The position numbers were made by a program, and so were the translations under genes. From Istiophorus platypterus (lineage: Eukaryota; Chordata; Actinopteri; Istiophoriformes; Istiophoridae), in NCBI GenBank assembly GCA_016859345.1, contig CM029114.1:8305501-8369500 (forward strand): 64,000 nucleotides of DNA, given 5' to 3'. A model generated the notes under the pieces. It saw only the letters and a list, made by a program, of their open reading frames with translations. It did not search any database and was not told the DNA's origin. Shown piece after piece: positions 1-11,548 of the stretch; within the stretch, counting starts at the first letter, position 1; each line of letters starts with the position of its first letter.

Positions 1-592
1 GGGTTTTTAAAACTTGAGTCAGAATCTTTTGATCGGTCATCAGAGAACTAGTTGAGAAAAACTGCCCATAATCTAGGAGGGAAGTATAATGTTAGCAGGA
101 GAATAGCAGGTGAGGCCTTTAAGGGAAGACAATATACTCAAATGAGGAGAAGTTGGGAAGATGTTAACAATTTCACCTCAATGTTTACTCTGCCTGATAG
201 CAGGCAAGAAATTTTAACCTGGGGGCCAGGTCTCAAAAAGGACTGCCATAGGCTCTGAGGTCAGCAGGGTTTCAACAAGAAACAGAAATTCTCATTTCTT
301 TACAGGCTTAATAAATTGATTGTAAATGTACTGTAATATATTGATGACAGTTGAAATATTAATTGTATTTTTCAGTTTACATTTCTGTCTGGGGCCTTTG
401 CTTTTCACTGCATATAGGCTAACGACGAAAGTCGGTATAGGTCTCGGAAATAATTTAACAATAATTGTCTTACATTTAGTAGGACAATCAGGACACCAGT
501 TATTATTATCAGAGTGAGAAATCCCAAGCATATGATTTAGGCCTAGCTGAGCCAATAACGACTGACTGATCACTGCTGTATTGCTTCTGCAG
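1..592 (+). other. tmem154: tmem154 upstream intron (partial)
   Basis: This stretch precedes the first recognisable tmem154 exon and ends in a clear splice acceptor (cttctgcag at 584-592) behind a pyrimidine-rich tract. I see no exon with credible splice signals in it; the short reading frames on both strands have no recognisable product. The signal-peptide and most extracellular-domain exons of the gene must lie upstream of the window. Confidence 0.6.
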
Positions 593-778
593 GCGTTTCA
601 ACGGCATACACAGAGAACCCCAACACTATGGGTTCCACCGACCTACCACTGGAGGATGAGCAGACTTTGGATCTCATCATCATCCCAATCCTTGTGGGGC
701 TCGTGGTTGTAATCATCGGAATGCTAGTTTGTGGTATTTTCATCATCCGGAGGTGGAACAAAAATAAGAGAAATCAAG
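593..778 (+). CDS. tmem154: tmem154 exon: juxtamembrane region and transmembrane helix
   Basis: This internal exon encodes the end of the extracellular region and the single transmembrane helix of transmembrane protein 154, a small type I membrane protein of poorly known function. It enters in phase (two bases, then GTT TCA ACG) and leaves after AAT CAA G with donor gtatgt at 779. The translation has an acidic juxtamembrane stretch (LPLEDEQTLDL), then about 24 hydrophobic residues from IIIPILVG to IFII, followed by the basic stop-transfer RRWNKNKRN, so the C-terminus is cytosolic. The helix itself is not diagnostic; identification rests on the downstream exon at 2166-2242. Human TMEM154 has the same arrangement of acidic DE-Q segment, helix and KRKR-type basic run (recalled). 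The signal peptide and upstream exons are outside the window. Confidence 0.85.
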
Positions 779-1345
779 GTATGTCCATCGCAAGACGAAT
801 TAATTTAAATAGTCATTTCACTCAAGCAACACACCCCAAACCCCCCCCCCCCCCAAAAAAAAAACAAAAAAACAAAAATGTAGTGTTGCACTTAACCCTG
901 GTTCCATCCGGGAAATTCCTGTCTCAGTGAGTTGAATATTGTTTTGAGTTTTGATCCTCAAAGCACTGAAAACCTTGCAACAAGCAAATATAATGACACC
1001 TGTCCACAGTGAGCTCTGCTGGTTCTACTATCATATGTCAAATTTTCAAATTTTAACTATACAAAAACGTCAAATTACTATGTATCTCAGATCTTGACAA
1101 ACAATTCTTCGTGTGGCTAGATACTGCTGGGGTTGAATGGGGAAATGCATTTTTATGCAGTCTGTTGTAACTGATGTTAAGTCACACTTCATTCTCATAG
1201 CATATTTAATTATAGCAGAAAAAAACATCTCGGCTATTGTCTCTTCACCACTGTCTATTTTAAGTTACAGATGGATTGTATTTAGTTACTGTAATGCTAT
1301 TTGCCATTTCAGTAAAGATGATTGAAACATGTCCTCTTCTCATAG
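779..1345 (+). other. tmem154: tmem154 intron
   Basis: GT-AG intron (gtatgt at 779, catag at 1341-1345). It contains a C-run/A-run (about 838-868) and otherwise nothing I can identify. Confidence 0.75.
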
Positions 1346-1400
1346 AGCTAAGAAAAGACGATCCATATTTGGAGGGATCCAGCGCAGAGAAGGTGCCAAT
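1346..1400 (+). CDS. tmem154: tmem154 exon: cytoplasmic linker
   Basis: This 55-nt exon continues the cytoplasmic tail. With phase 1 entry (G from 778 plus AG) it reads ELRKDDPYLEGSSAEKVP and leaves after AT, followed by the strong donor gtaagt at 1401. The end of the peptide, EKVP, aligns with the VKVP that precedes the conserved IFEED motif in human TMEM154 (recalled), which supports both the reading frame and the splice sites. The acceptor could shift by two bases (catag or catagag); the phase of the neighbouring exons favours 1346. A different frame (KKRRSIFGG...) is open here but does not join the next exon in phase. Confidence 0.8.
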
Positions 1401-2165
1401 GTAAGTACTTAGATTTTTTATTTAATTCATTTTTCTACAACTGATAAAGGACTGAGGGACTGTTGCAAATCATGAAAAATGTTTTATCTTCATCAAATTT
1501 GGAGCATCTAAACCTTCAATTCTGAGTAAGGGTTTCCCCTCAATGTGTATTTTTCTGTGTAATAAATGCAAGTGATGCATAAAAGAGGGTTCCATCAGAG
1601 TGTTAGAGTTATGTTGGAGTCAGCAGAAGTTAAAACTCATGGTTAGACACAGTATCTTGCTCGAGCGGCAGAAATTCTGACTTTGGGAGTGTTCATACAT
1701 TATTTAAAATTGGTGAGCGCCAGGGCTAACCTTGTAGTTCCACCAGATAGCCAAATGGCGCTGTCATGGACTCAGCACTAGTAATGCACTAGCTGATGGC
1801 TGGCTTACTTAGCAGTAAACTGAATGCAGTTTTAACTAAATTAACACCCCCCCCCCAAAAAAAAAAAAAAACAAAAACAAATTAACAATCACAAAACAGC
1901 TATTACCTTGTATAAAAAGTACCTAAAAAATATTTCTCCAACAATGGCATGCGGGGAGTTGAATAAAGATGTTCTTCAGTATTTGCTTGGTTACAGATTT
2001 GACAAAATGATGGATGTAACAATGTCAGTTAAACGGATGTGGGTATGTTAATGGTTGCTACTAGCAACAAACTGCTCAACTGAAACCAAGTGCTGCTGTC
2101 AGTGAGAATGAAACTAGGTGGTTTCAGTGTCTCATTTGGTTCCTTTCACGTTTTGTGGCTTTTAG
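1401..2165 (+). other. tmem154: tmem154 intron
   Basis: GT-AG intron (gtaagt at 1401, cttttag ending at 2165). A C-run followed by an A-run lies at about 1846-1875. No other feature recognised. Confidence 0.75.
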
Positions 2166-2242
2166 GCCCATGTTTGAAGAAGACGTTCCCTCTGTACTGG
2201 AGCTAGAAATGGAAGAGTTGGACCAGTGGATGAAAAAAGACA
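2166..2242 (+). CDS. tmem154: tmem154 exon: conserved acidic tail motif
   Basis: This exon identifies the gene. It reads PMFEEDVPSVLELEMEEL then DQWMKKD, which matches human TMEM154 (IFEEDTPSVMEIEMEELDKW, recalled) in most positions. The block is the most conserved part of the family's cytoplasmic tail. Entry is in phase 2 (AT plus G gives Met) and exit is after GAC A with donor gtaagt at 2243. A poly-purine GAA/AAG microsatellite begins about 37 bp into the following intron. TMEM154's biochemical role is not established; sheep variants of the gene are known for association with lentivirus susceptibility. The identification of the gene is firm; its function is not. Confidence 0.93.
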
Positions 2243-3074
2243 GTAAGTTTCTGTAAACAAACAAAACCCAACAATAATAAAAGAAGAAGAAGAAGAAGAA
2301 GAAGAAGAAGAAGCAATTGGCAAACATGCATGAAAGTATGAAAGGAAAGGAAACAAGGCGATGCCTTGAAAGATCTGTCAGAGATACACTCACTTGCCGT
2401 TTACCTAGGTACAACTAGCTAAAACTGATGCAATCAATTTTACCTTTATGAAAGTTATAATGTTCAGTATTTGTTTTGACAACTTTTAGAAAGATGTTGA
2501 TTCAACTTTACGGTCATTTTGGAGACTGCATTTTTTGATGCTGTTGAATTATACTGCATCATACTGAGAAGTGTTTTTAATAGTTAGTCCAATCAATTCA
2601 TATCAATTACATCAGCGTAAATAATAGTCTGTCAGTCTAATGCAATGCAGTTCAACAGCACCACAAAAGACATTGTCCAAAATTACCATAAAGTCGAATC
2701 ATCACCTCTCAAATAAAAGTGAATTTAATAACCTTCAGAGATGTGATTTGTTGTATTAGATTACATTAGCTTTGGCGAGGTGTACCTAATAAACTGGCAA
2801 GTGAGAGTATGCTTCATGGTAAACACCTCCTGCCAAAACATGAGCTTGTAGAGTTCATCCAGCAGAGGTCCCTATAGCCTCATAAGAGGCGAACATACAG
2901 GCCTGTTGTCATTGTCTTTTCTGGTGCCAGTCAATTTTGTAAGTTCTGCATATATCTTGGTATTTATTGATTGTAGCTATTAAGTTTTCAACATGTCTGT
3001 GACACGACTGATCGCTTTTATGAAGTTTAGTGAATTTACATTTATAGGTTTGCATGCTGGTTTGACTGTTCCAG
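2243..3074 (+). other. tmem154: tmem154 intron with (AAG)n microsatellite
   Basis: GT-AG intron following the conserved tail exon. It contains an (AAG)n tract of about 11 units at about 2280-2313. Open frames on the minus strand here are the F/S-rich translation of that tract and are not genes. Confidence 0.6.
2280..2313. repeat. (AAG)n microsatellite
   Basis: Uninterrupted trinucleotide repeat of about 11 units in a tmem154 intron. Confidence 0.95.
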
Positions 3075-3117
3075 GTGAAATTGCAGAGGAATCCAAAAAT
3101 GCATAATTCTAATTATG
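3075..3117 (+). CDS. tmem154: candidate tmem154 terminal coding mini-exon
   Basis: A possible 43-nt exon lies between acceptor ctgttccag (ends 3074) and donor gtgagc (3118). Joined to the phase-1 end of the previous exon it reads SEIAEESKNA and then TAA at 3104-3106. The acidic and polar ending is in keeping with the human protein's glutamate-rich, serine-rich C-terminus, but there is no clear alignment. The stop lies 11 nt before the next junction, which would be compatible with escape from nonsense-mediated decay. The acceptor tract is only moderate. If the exon is skipped, splicing to 4979 stops after one serine (A|GT TAA), so the protein ends at almost the same place either way. The exact C-terminus is uncertain. 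Confidence 0.4.
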
Positions 3118-4978
3118 GTGAGCATATTTCACACTTGTTATGAAAACATCCAGACCTTATTCAGTGTCTTGTTATTTATTCCTTTTATGCAGTGTCATAG
3201 ATTTCTGCTTATAACTATAAAACATGGAATTTCTTTGAATTTTTATTGTTTCTCAGTGACTGGAGAAAAATTCAATTTCAAGTTGAAAGCATAGAACTAA
3301 TCATTGTATTGAGTTGCCTTTGTTACTGTATTCTCTCCTGCTCTTATGTGAGCCATGTTTTACAATGTTGATGTCTAAATCATAACAGCTGCTGTGTCAC
3401 AGCATGAGCAACCAAAAATAAAAAAAAAAGAGAAAGTTTTCATTAAGCAACATTCCTGCAGGTGTGAATACAACTTGCTTTGAATTAGCTATTTCATTAT
3501 TAATACTCTCAAAACAAAAATGTAAATATTTGTGGTCCACACATTGGGCCATTACAACTAACCTATTACATACAGCTTGTTACACAACAGTGCTAACACA
3601 ACACAGATCAACAGTCGACTTGGGTAATAAGAAGTCTATCCAGACTGTTTTGTTTTTTTCTGCCAGCCTGTTTGTTGTGATGCACCAGCTGGTTTCAGTA
3701 TAGCTGTGAGTGATGAACTGTGACCCTTTTCGTCATTACGCATGCTATTGTTTGAAAGCACAAACTCGCTAACATCTGTTAGTGATTACAACAGGCATGC
3801 ATGGAAGTGTGGCGCAACTTAACCCTGGGATAGTCTCCTTACTGGAAGGGCTAGGAGGGCGAGGTCAAGGTCCACTCCGCTAACTGTTGACCAACGTCAT
3901 TTACGCACTGCTTTTTCTCAGGATTTTATTTCCAAAGCTGTGTAAGGGTTAGTGCTTTTCATTGAACAGTGGGGCACTCTGTGCACAGTAGGTTACACAA
4001 GAGATCTCAAAACAGAAGCAAATGTGATGTTAGTGATGTTGTGGTTGCAAAATGTGATGCATCAACTGCTGCAGCTGGGCCTTGTTTGTCAGACCTTTGA
4101 AATTCTGCAGCAACTTAGGCACAATAGTGGATTGCATTGAAGAGAAGAGAGGGCATATACACTGTTTTTGAAGCTGCTTAAAAAGCAAGTTTTAAAATCT
4201 GTGTGTTGTGCTCGCATCTCTCCTTTAAGCTGTTTTGGTCTCTACCACCTCCTGATGGTGGTAATGGTACCTATCGGGTTTTTGGTGCTGGGCAGGTAGC
4301 AGACACCGGATGTATCCACTGTAGGACCACAGAGCTGGGTTATAATTCCCTGTGGGTTTGACACCATGAGAAAACATCATTTAACCTGTTCGTCTTTGTT
4401 TTTGTTTGTTTGTTTGTCTTTTCTTCCAAAAATAGCACAAAATACAAAATACTAGCTAAATATCCATAAGAGGAATATCGGCCAATGTGGTAGAGAGTAG
4501 AGTGGTAATTCACACTAAGCAAGATTAATAACTTATCTGAATATTATTGTTGTTGTTTTTAAAATAATTAGCAGCCATAACATTTAACAGTCACAGCAAA
4601 ATATCTCAGTGTTTTTTTTGATTTGTGTTTGTGGTTAGTGTATTTCAGCTACGCTTGCAATGATCAGAAGAGATAGTGTCGGTTGTGTTGTGGTTAGTTT
4701 TGTTGTCGGAGCTTGTCATTGTCATGAGACAACAGTGCTACAGTCAGTAAGGGTTAGTGGCGCTGTCACTTATCGTACCTCTTTGCCTTTATGGCCTTTT
4801 TTTTGTAGTTTTGTTTGTGAACTATACCAAACATTACTCAAAAAAAGGTAACTTACAGCTTTGCAACTGTGAATTCTGTCACTGTGGTGCAGTGATTATA
4901 GAGGACTGACCTCTCTCTCTCTATGTCTCTCTCACTCTGACATTGTCACCTCTCTTTCCCATGATTCCTTTACTGCAG
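3118..4978 (+). other. tmem154: tmem154 last intron region
   Basis: This is probable intron. It contains a CpG-bearing patch at about 3720-3960 and a weak SINE-like segment at about 4260-4370 with a tRNA B-box-like ggttataattcc. Neither is secure. It ends in a long CT-rich tract (about 4912-4978) leading to tactgcag. Confidence 0.45.
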
Positions 4979-6160
4979 GTTAACAAAGGACACTCTCCCG
5001 GTATGCAAGGACACACAGTCAACAATGCACTGTTGCCAACTTGGTCGTTCTGACCTTTCTACAATAATCCAGCTACATTTGCGACCACAGGAGGTAATTT
5101 GACTGCCAGGAAACAACGTAACAACACTTTGGGGACTGTTATAAATATTATTTCTGTTTTAACAGTAAAATAAATCAGCAAGAAGAAATGAATCTCAAAA
5201 CTCTTGGCTGTCATTCCTCCTGAAAGACTTCAGTGGAGAGCAATGTGCAACAGCTGGACTTAAACATCATAAATAGTGGCTCTTTTTTGTGACAATGATC
5301 AGGATTTTGCCTTTCATGCTTTATCTGTTTGGTTTTTCAAAACAGTTTTGCTGGGGAAATGTACAGTATTCTCTGTATCATAGAATCAACCTGAGAGAAA
5401 AGAATTCAGTGTAAACCTAAAAAACACTGTGATTTGGCTACCAATTGTTCCCTGCTTGCTGATTCAAAATGATAAAGTGTGTGGTCATCTCCAAGTGCAT
5501 TAGGCACATACTCCTCTTCACCCCTCACAGATATGAATGCTTATAGTTTTTGCTGATGGCTTATCTTCAGCTCAAAGCCTCTTTGTTGTATCACACTGTT
5601 TGACTCCCTCCAGCTGCAGGTTTTTAATGGGGAGATATCCTGTTGAAGATTGTAGGCACGCATGACATAGAACGCCACTCCTTATTCATGCCTGTGCAGA
5701 GCTGGTTAGGACTTCTGGAGAAAGAGTTTTTATCCAAAAACTGATTGAAATCTCATAGTGTGAAATCAAGAAGCTTCTGCTTGTGAGTCTTTTGAAAAAT
5801 TACTGCCTGTTGCTGAAACAGCTTTCTAAAAGCTGCTACCGATAAGATTTTCATCTCACACTTGATAATAACTATCTGATCGAATACATTATGTCTTCAG
5901 ATGCTGTTGTTTTGTTATCAGTTCTGGCTTAAAAGTGTTGAATCTAAGCAGTCGTCACACTGTCTAAATGTGAGCGCTACTTTCTGTAAGTGTTAGTATT
6001 TTGCAGAATCTTGCACTGTAAATATGGGAATACAGAATACCAAATTATGTTATTTTCATTGAATGCCTTTTGTAAATATTTCATACAAGGCTTGTGTATT
6101 TTTATTTTGCTGATGAGGCTATGAATAAAGTTTCAATAAAGAGAACTATCTTGATAAAAT
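4979..6160 (+). other. tmem154: probable tmem154 3' UTR exon
   Basis: A very strong acceptor (extended CT-rich tract, then tactgcag ending at 4978) opens a stretch of about 1.2 kb with no sustained reading frame that runs to two AATAAA signals. This is what the terminal, mostly untranslated exon of tmem154 should look like. If the preceding exon 2166-2242 is joined directly, translation stops at the second codon here. The cleavage point is not visible; 6160 is an estimate 20 nt past the second signal. Confidence 0.55.
6124..6140 (+). terminator. tmem154: twin polyadenylation signals
   Basis: Two canonical AATAAA hexamers (6124-6129 and 6135-6140) sit 11 nt apart, with T-rich and GT-rich sequence following. 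They are the best transcript end for the + strand gene upstream. Confidence 0.65.
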
Positions 6161-6187
6161 ACTGACATGTGAAAAATTTTAGCCATG

Positions 6188-6770
6188 CTAGTGACATGGT
6201 TATAAGGTTTGTGATGTCAGTTAGTCTGTCGCTCCACCACTTTTGTCCCGACTGAAATATCTCGACAGATATATGATGGTTTGCCGTGTGCTTTTATTCA
6301 GACAGTCATAGCCCTTTGAAGATGTAACCTAATGGCTGGTAACCCTGCTCTTCTAGTTCCGCCACGGGGTCGAAATTTTTTGTGTCTGTAATGATCATAA
6401 TGTCTAGCTAGCAATTTGAATTTTGTTCAGATATTCCAGGTCCTCTGTGGATGATTCCTCGTAGTCTTGGTGATCCTCTGACCTCTCTGAAACCCCTAGT
6501 AGCTTAAATTTTTCATTTAAATTCCATGAAATGTCTCGACATTTACATTTTTAAAGTTTGTGCGGACGTTTATAGTTCCCGAAAAATTGATTTTAATGAC
6601 TCTGGTGAAATATCTCAACACTTATTGGATGGATTGCCATGAAATTATACCACAGACGTTCAAGTTTACCCTTGGGATGAACTGTAATCACTTCAGTGAT
6701 CTGCTGCCTTTTCATGTAGTGCCATCTTGGGAATCAAAATACTAGCATGACTGCAGACTCTGAATTTGTA
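6188..6770 (+). repeat. fish dispersed repeat, two diverged direct units
   Basis: The phrase gaaatatctcgacag...gatggtttgcc (about 6255-6285) recurs as gaaatatctcaacac...ggatggattgcc (about 6606-6640), each followed by a similar sequence including a 'gatgattcctcgtagtcttggtgat' or 'gatgaactgtaatcacttcagtgat' type segment. I recognise this wording (caacaactattggatggattgccatgaa...) as a very common interspersed repeat of percomorph fish. Its transposon class is not clear to me. Confidence 0.6.
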
Positions 6771-6814
6771 ATATGGTGTTATGCACTGTATGTTTAATCA
6801 TGTAATTCTTTATA

Positions 6815-6960
6815 GTTACATTTACTCATAAAACAGAAACTTTTGTCCGAAGCAATGTAAACTTGAGATTCAATCTTTATTTCAACTATAGCCACAGAAG
6901 AACAAGGATAAGCCTCAGAAATAAGTTTGATCAATGCATTCATTGTTAAAATTCTAGTTG
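6815..6960 (+). repeat. degenerate fish dispersed repeat
   Basis: The segment with tttgtccgaagcaatgtaaac followed by ccacagaagaacaaggataagcc resembles the widespread fish repeat that contains 'tatccaaagcgacttaca'. It is degraded and its family is uncertain. Confidence 0.4.
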
Positions 6961-8269
6961 TGCAATGTTTTCAGCTTAGTGTAAATTTACTCAAAACCTT
7001 TGAGGGGACATTTGAATCAGTTTGGAACAAAAGTACCATAAATACAAAACAGCAGGTTTAAAGTGAGATACATCTGTCCAACATGCATTCTCGTCCCTGT
7101 TCATTCTCTGTTTCAGCTATCCCCAGCTGTAAATCCACTGAGGAGACTGCTCCCCTTTCCTCTTTGAGCTCTTTATGTGTGATAGTCACTCGCGAAGAGC
7201 TGGTGGAATTCAAGAAGGTCTGGGGGAGCAAGGGCAGAGAATCCATGCAAAAACCAATGAATACAAATGAGAAATAAGTCTTTCCTTCCATTTCTCCTTC
7301 TTTTCACTTTCTTTCTCATTAGATTTCCAGACAGCTGTTCTTTCTCCAGCTGCACAATGTCCTCGTCGTCGCTCCGGTCAGACATTGCTGACTAAATGTC
7401 GACATTTTCATAATCAACAGTGAAGGAAATACTTAATTACTGTTAACACATGTATATCAAGCCTGTTGTAAACATGCTCTGCCTTTTGATTGGTAGCAAT
7501 GTAAGTTTGGAGCTTCATACCCAAAATCTTGTCCAGTCATGTTTTTAATACCTCAAAAATAAAATTTGTTTAAATTAAAAAAAACAAAACAGAGACCATC
7601 TTACATGCTTTTATTGTCTCAATTGACTTTACTATTAAAACTCCTCACTTATCTTAACCAATAAACCATTAACAGGCTAAAAAATGTTCAGACCTCAGTG
7701 GCAGAGATTTTCACCAGAACTTCACATCTGTTGTAGCCTCTTTACATTGGCTCCCAGAAAGGTGAATTTTATTACAATAAAAAGGGAACTCCATTGATTT
7801 TACATGTCAACATAATTTTAATGGTCATGTTTTAGTACAAAACAGTCTTTGAAAAACAGTCATAAAATGTCTTCTGGAGAACCTTTGTCAAGTCTGAAAC
7901 GCTGCATTCCAAACAGGGGGCATGGAGTTTGAAAGACGAGAGTATTTACCAGACAAGGCTCTAATAAAAGACTTTAATAAAAGACACAATTTAGTTTCAC
8001 CATAAGATGTTTTGGATCTTTCGGAACTTTACCCATCAAAGTCTAAAAGTCTATATATAATTCAAACCACTGCTTTATAATTTTTAATTATTCTTTTTTA
8101 GCATCTGACAAATCCCCCAACTTTATGGAAATTCTATAATACTACTACCAGTACGAGGGTCTTCCTGGCCTGCCTCCTCGCCTTACCTCTTACCTTTCTG
8201 TCCCATATGAACAAGATTGTACCCCTATAGAAATCAGTCCCATGTGTTGTCTTTGCAAGCACCATACTA
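6961..8269. other. intergenic, mostly featureless
   Basis: Apart from the minus-strand frames at 7058-7386 this intergenic stretch is AT-rich sequence in which I see no gene, RNA or recognisable repeat. Confidence 0.5.
7058..7386 (-). other. unrecognised minus-strand open frames, possible exon
   Basis: Two overlapping minus-strand frames lie here. One begins at an ATG at about 7385 and reads MSDRSDDEDIVQLEKEQLSG, an acidic opening with several CpG dinucleotides (gacgacgagg), before becoming a less protein-like sequence and stopping at 7173. The other runs to 7058. I cannot match either to a known protein and see no strong donor in the frame. It could be a chance frame, a pseudogene fragment, or the first exon of an unlisted gene. 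Confidence 0.2.
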
Positions 8270-8640
8270 CGTAAAAACAAAGTTACGTTGGACTGTTAGG
8301 TGACATCTAGTGGCCGTGTGAGACAGTATCAGTGTTTTTCAGCAAAGGCCCCAAACGTCATGTTTACGTTTAAGGGACAAAGCCCTCTAGTGGCCATGGT
8401 GATTACGACAGGAGCAAAGGAGGAAGTGAGGGGGGCTGTTGGGGCTGCTGGTGTTGGGGGCTGGGGTGAGTGGATGGATCGACAAACAGTGGAGACCGCT
8501 GTTTGTTTCCTGTTCCAAGCGACGGTTAATGCTGTTCCTTTACACCCATCCATGATCGTTGTACAACCTCAACCACATGATTGCTATCGTACGACGAAGG
8601 TCCTCAAACCTCAATAAAGTACTTCTTTAACCCGAGCCAG
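8270..8640 (+). repeat. probable dispersed repeat (GC-richer island)
   Basis: The block containing tgacatctagtggccgtg and, about 80 nt later, ccctctagtggccatggt is richer in GC than its surroundings and has open frames on both strands without recognisable products. Wording such as 'ctctagtggccatggtga' recurs in fish dispersed repeats as I remember them. The two 'ctagtggcc' phrases are a visible internal repeat. Confidence 0.4.
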
Positions 8641-9639
8641 GCTCTTCCCCTAGACCTGATAAAACTTTTTGTGCTCACACATAACCGAGTCTTTACCACA
8701 GCGGTTATTTTTTAACAGTCTGTCTGTGGCACATCTCCTGTTGCTATAGAGGCGCTGATTCAGGAAAGGCTGGGTCAAATCAGGATGATTGACCTACAGT
8801 ATATAGTCATTTCGGTTGGAGAACTCTTTGATATGAGGTCTGTACATAGCTTGAGATTCTCATGTAGCGGTCTTAATCTTGTTCCAGGATCAGAGAGGGG
8901 ACAGTCAAAGTTTTTGCATTTTTAGGGCGTTGAGGCTGCCTGAAGAAATGTCTGGCTGCATCAGTATTACCTATAAATCTTTTCTTAAAGCACTTTTCTT
9001 CAGAATTTATCCTGGTTTTACTTGAGTTTGGTAAATTTATTTTAGCTGGGTTTTTTTTTTTTTTACATGATTCTTCTTAATTTCACCTACAGTATTTTAT
9101 TCTGATTCAGTTAAATGTCTTTTGTCCTATGTCCTACTTAGAAGCTTTTATATTTGCTTTTATTACTGATAGTTTTAGATAGCACCGAAATGATTGGTCA
9201 AATAATTCATTAGTAAGTGAAGGAAATTAATAGTGTTAGTGAGGATTTACTGCTTTCTTTATCTTATGTGATTGTAAACTGAGCATTTTCGGATTTTGGA
9301 CTGTTGCCCAGACAAAACAAGTAACCTGATCATAGCACTCTGAACTCGAATTGTGATGGCTTTTTTTCACTAAATCATTTTTTATCTTCATGTGTTCGTG
9401 CTCTACAAATGACGATTAATATTATGCATATATCAGTCCATTGTAACCCAATAAAAGCAGATACACTTTTACCTTTGGCTTGATTAATACTTTCAGAAAC
9501 ACGGGCTACAATAGCAGTAGGTTTTTACTGACTGTGTGTGAAGGCAGCATCTCCCCACACTCTGCCAGATACTAGTTAAACTTTTTAAATGCAAATAAAA
9601 CAGTAATGCTTCTCAGCATACACATCTTGGGCAAACGCA
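8641..9639. other. intergenic, nothing recognised
   Basis: AT-rich sequence with poly-T runs (about 9050-9064). I see no gene or classifiable repeat. Confidence 0.5.
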
Positions 9640-9735
9640 ATGTAGTGGGTAACACAGTGACTGAGAAATCTGTGCCCGTCACATGAGACGCTTGTTTAAA
9701 ATTTCGATTATAGGCATGTCTGCTATAATGACTGG
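9640..9735 (+). repeat. possible tRNA-derived SINE remnant
   Basis: A tRNA A-box-like gtagtgggtaacac is followed at about the right distance by a B-box-like gtttaaaatttcgatta. No intact tRNA fold is possible, so a decayed SINE head is the best reading. Confidence 0.35.
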
Positions 9736-10009
9736 GAGTGATGTGATGTTATCCCTTGTGCACACCTTCATAACAACCAATCTCCAGTGACCCATCTCTC
9801 TGAATTTTCTAGGCTTTGTTGACTGAATCAGTCTACCTCTACCTGAATCAGGCAATGTTGCTCCCTGTCACCGTCTATAAGCTCCATTTCAAAAGCTGCA
9901 CCAGCAGCCGTGTTTGTTTCCCTTCAGAGCATTGTCTGTCTGTCGCAATCGTCATATTCAGGCATTCTTGGGCAATCTTTGAGTGGAAAACACATAATAC
10001 ACCAGGGAA

Positions 10010-10010
<1 letters not shown>

Positions 10011-10057
<47 letters not shown>

Positions 10058-10058
10058 G
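10011..10058. repeat. (GT)n(GA)n compound microsatellite
   Basis: Eleven GT units at 10011-10032 run directly into about 12 GA units. The open frames over it on both strands (VCVCV, RERERE, SLSLSL, HTHTH) are repeat translations. Confidence 0.97.
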
Positions 10059-10279
10059 GAGTGTGTGTTTGTGGCACTATGGGAGACTTCACAATAGTTT
10101 TGAATTTGGTCCTTTACAGAGTTGTGATGAGCAATTTGAACCATGTGAAACTTTCTCCTGCCTCTTATGAAAGATTGCTCCTTGCACCAATTGGACACCA
10201 TTTGATAGAGGGTTATAGGGCTGTAGCTACCCCTGAGAACACAGGGGTCATGTACTCTGTGTTTTTTTATGGGAATTTA

Positions 10280-11000
10280 GGGACCTAAAGTGTAGTTTAC
10301 ATTTTTTGTTTTGATATTAAACGTGAGGGGGATTTTTAAAGGCACATTTTAAATCATTTTAAATCATTTTAAGCTGGTTCAATTTAGAAATACAAGTTTT
10401 CCCACTGCCATAAAAATGTGAATTAACTAAATTCAGATTGAATAATTATTTAGAGCAATTGAGTTAAGTCTGAGTGAACTTGAGAAAATGAGTCCAATAA
10501 ACTTGACATATTCAACAAGCATCCAGTCATGTTGAAATTCATTACAGGCATCTTTTGCCTTTCGTCAACATATACTCAGTATGGGAATATCGATTGAATT
10601 TGATACTAACCTTTGTCTGGGCTTTACATTGTTTTCATTAATATGAAAAGAAACATTCATGACTTAATTTAACTCCTATCAAGGACAAAAATAAAGTTTC
10701 CAACATGAACATTTTCAATAAAAAAGTGTGTTTCCTGGAGATTTTGTTTATTCTTCAGGAATACATGTGGGGAGGTCTGCTAATAAACTGATAACATTTT
10801 TTTCAGAAACTGAATATAATGAGTTGAGTGAATTCTCAGCACCTCATTCATTCAGCTCAACATTTCTATTCACGGCAACAAATGTTTGGAAGTTCTGGTT
10901 TAATCTAACAATGGAAACCTACACTTTAAGTTGAAATAAATTGAAATTGATAAAACCATTATATTTTCTTTAAGTTGATGAGAAAAGGTTAGTTGATTGA
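10280..11000. repeat. possible AT-rich dispersed repeat
   Basis: Phrases such as taaatcattttaaatcattttaag near the start and ctttaagttgaaataaattgaaattg with ttaagttgatgag near the end resemble the termini of fish non-autonomous elements built on 'tttaagttga'. No clean terminal inverted repeat or target duplication could be read. Confidence 0.25.
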
Positions 11001-11548
11001 AAAATGTCTGAATTCATTGTATATTATACAATTGATTTTTGGGTGTCTTCAGTATTATCTGCTGGGGTGTGAGTTTGTTGAATTATATTAGATATGATCC
11101 CAGCATCTCTAAGATCCTAGCTTCAGCCCTGGCATCAACACATTTGACATTCAGGTATATACAGAACATTTTTAGTGTTTATTGTCACTGACAAAACAAT
11201 TGAAACAGCAGGCACAGAAATTCCACCCAGGAGTTCAGATTTTTGTGAGGAGTCACTTTCAGGAGCAAATTTCCATAAAAACACAGGCAACTGCAGCTGC
11301 TTTCAAACCCCTGTTATAGTGCATTTACAAACAAAATGAGGATATTTACGGTTGTCCTTTGTTTCCAGGGTCTGTTTTTCAGTTTTCGTTGACCGGATGC
11401 CAGCTTCAGTTCCACACTTCTCAGGATCACATGTTTAGTGTTTAGTGATATCTCTGGGTTTCAGACTTTTCCCTCGAGGATCCAGATACAGGGCATGAAA
11501 ATGACCATGAGCCAAAACTAACCATAGCTGGCACTGCAGGGCCAACCT

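Noticed and set aside
2124..2414. Minus-strand frame with phenylalanine run opposite a tmem154 exon
   Set aside because: Opposite strand of a verified exon plus an AAG microsatellite.
9875..10288. Overlapping frames with VCVCV, RERER, SLSLS and HTHTH runs
   Set aside because: Translations of a GT/GA microsatellite without any gene structure.
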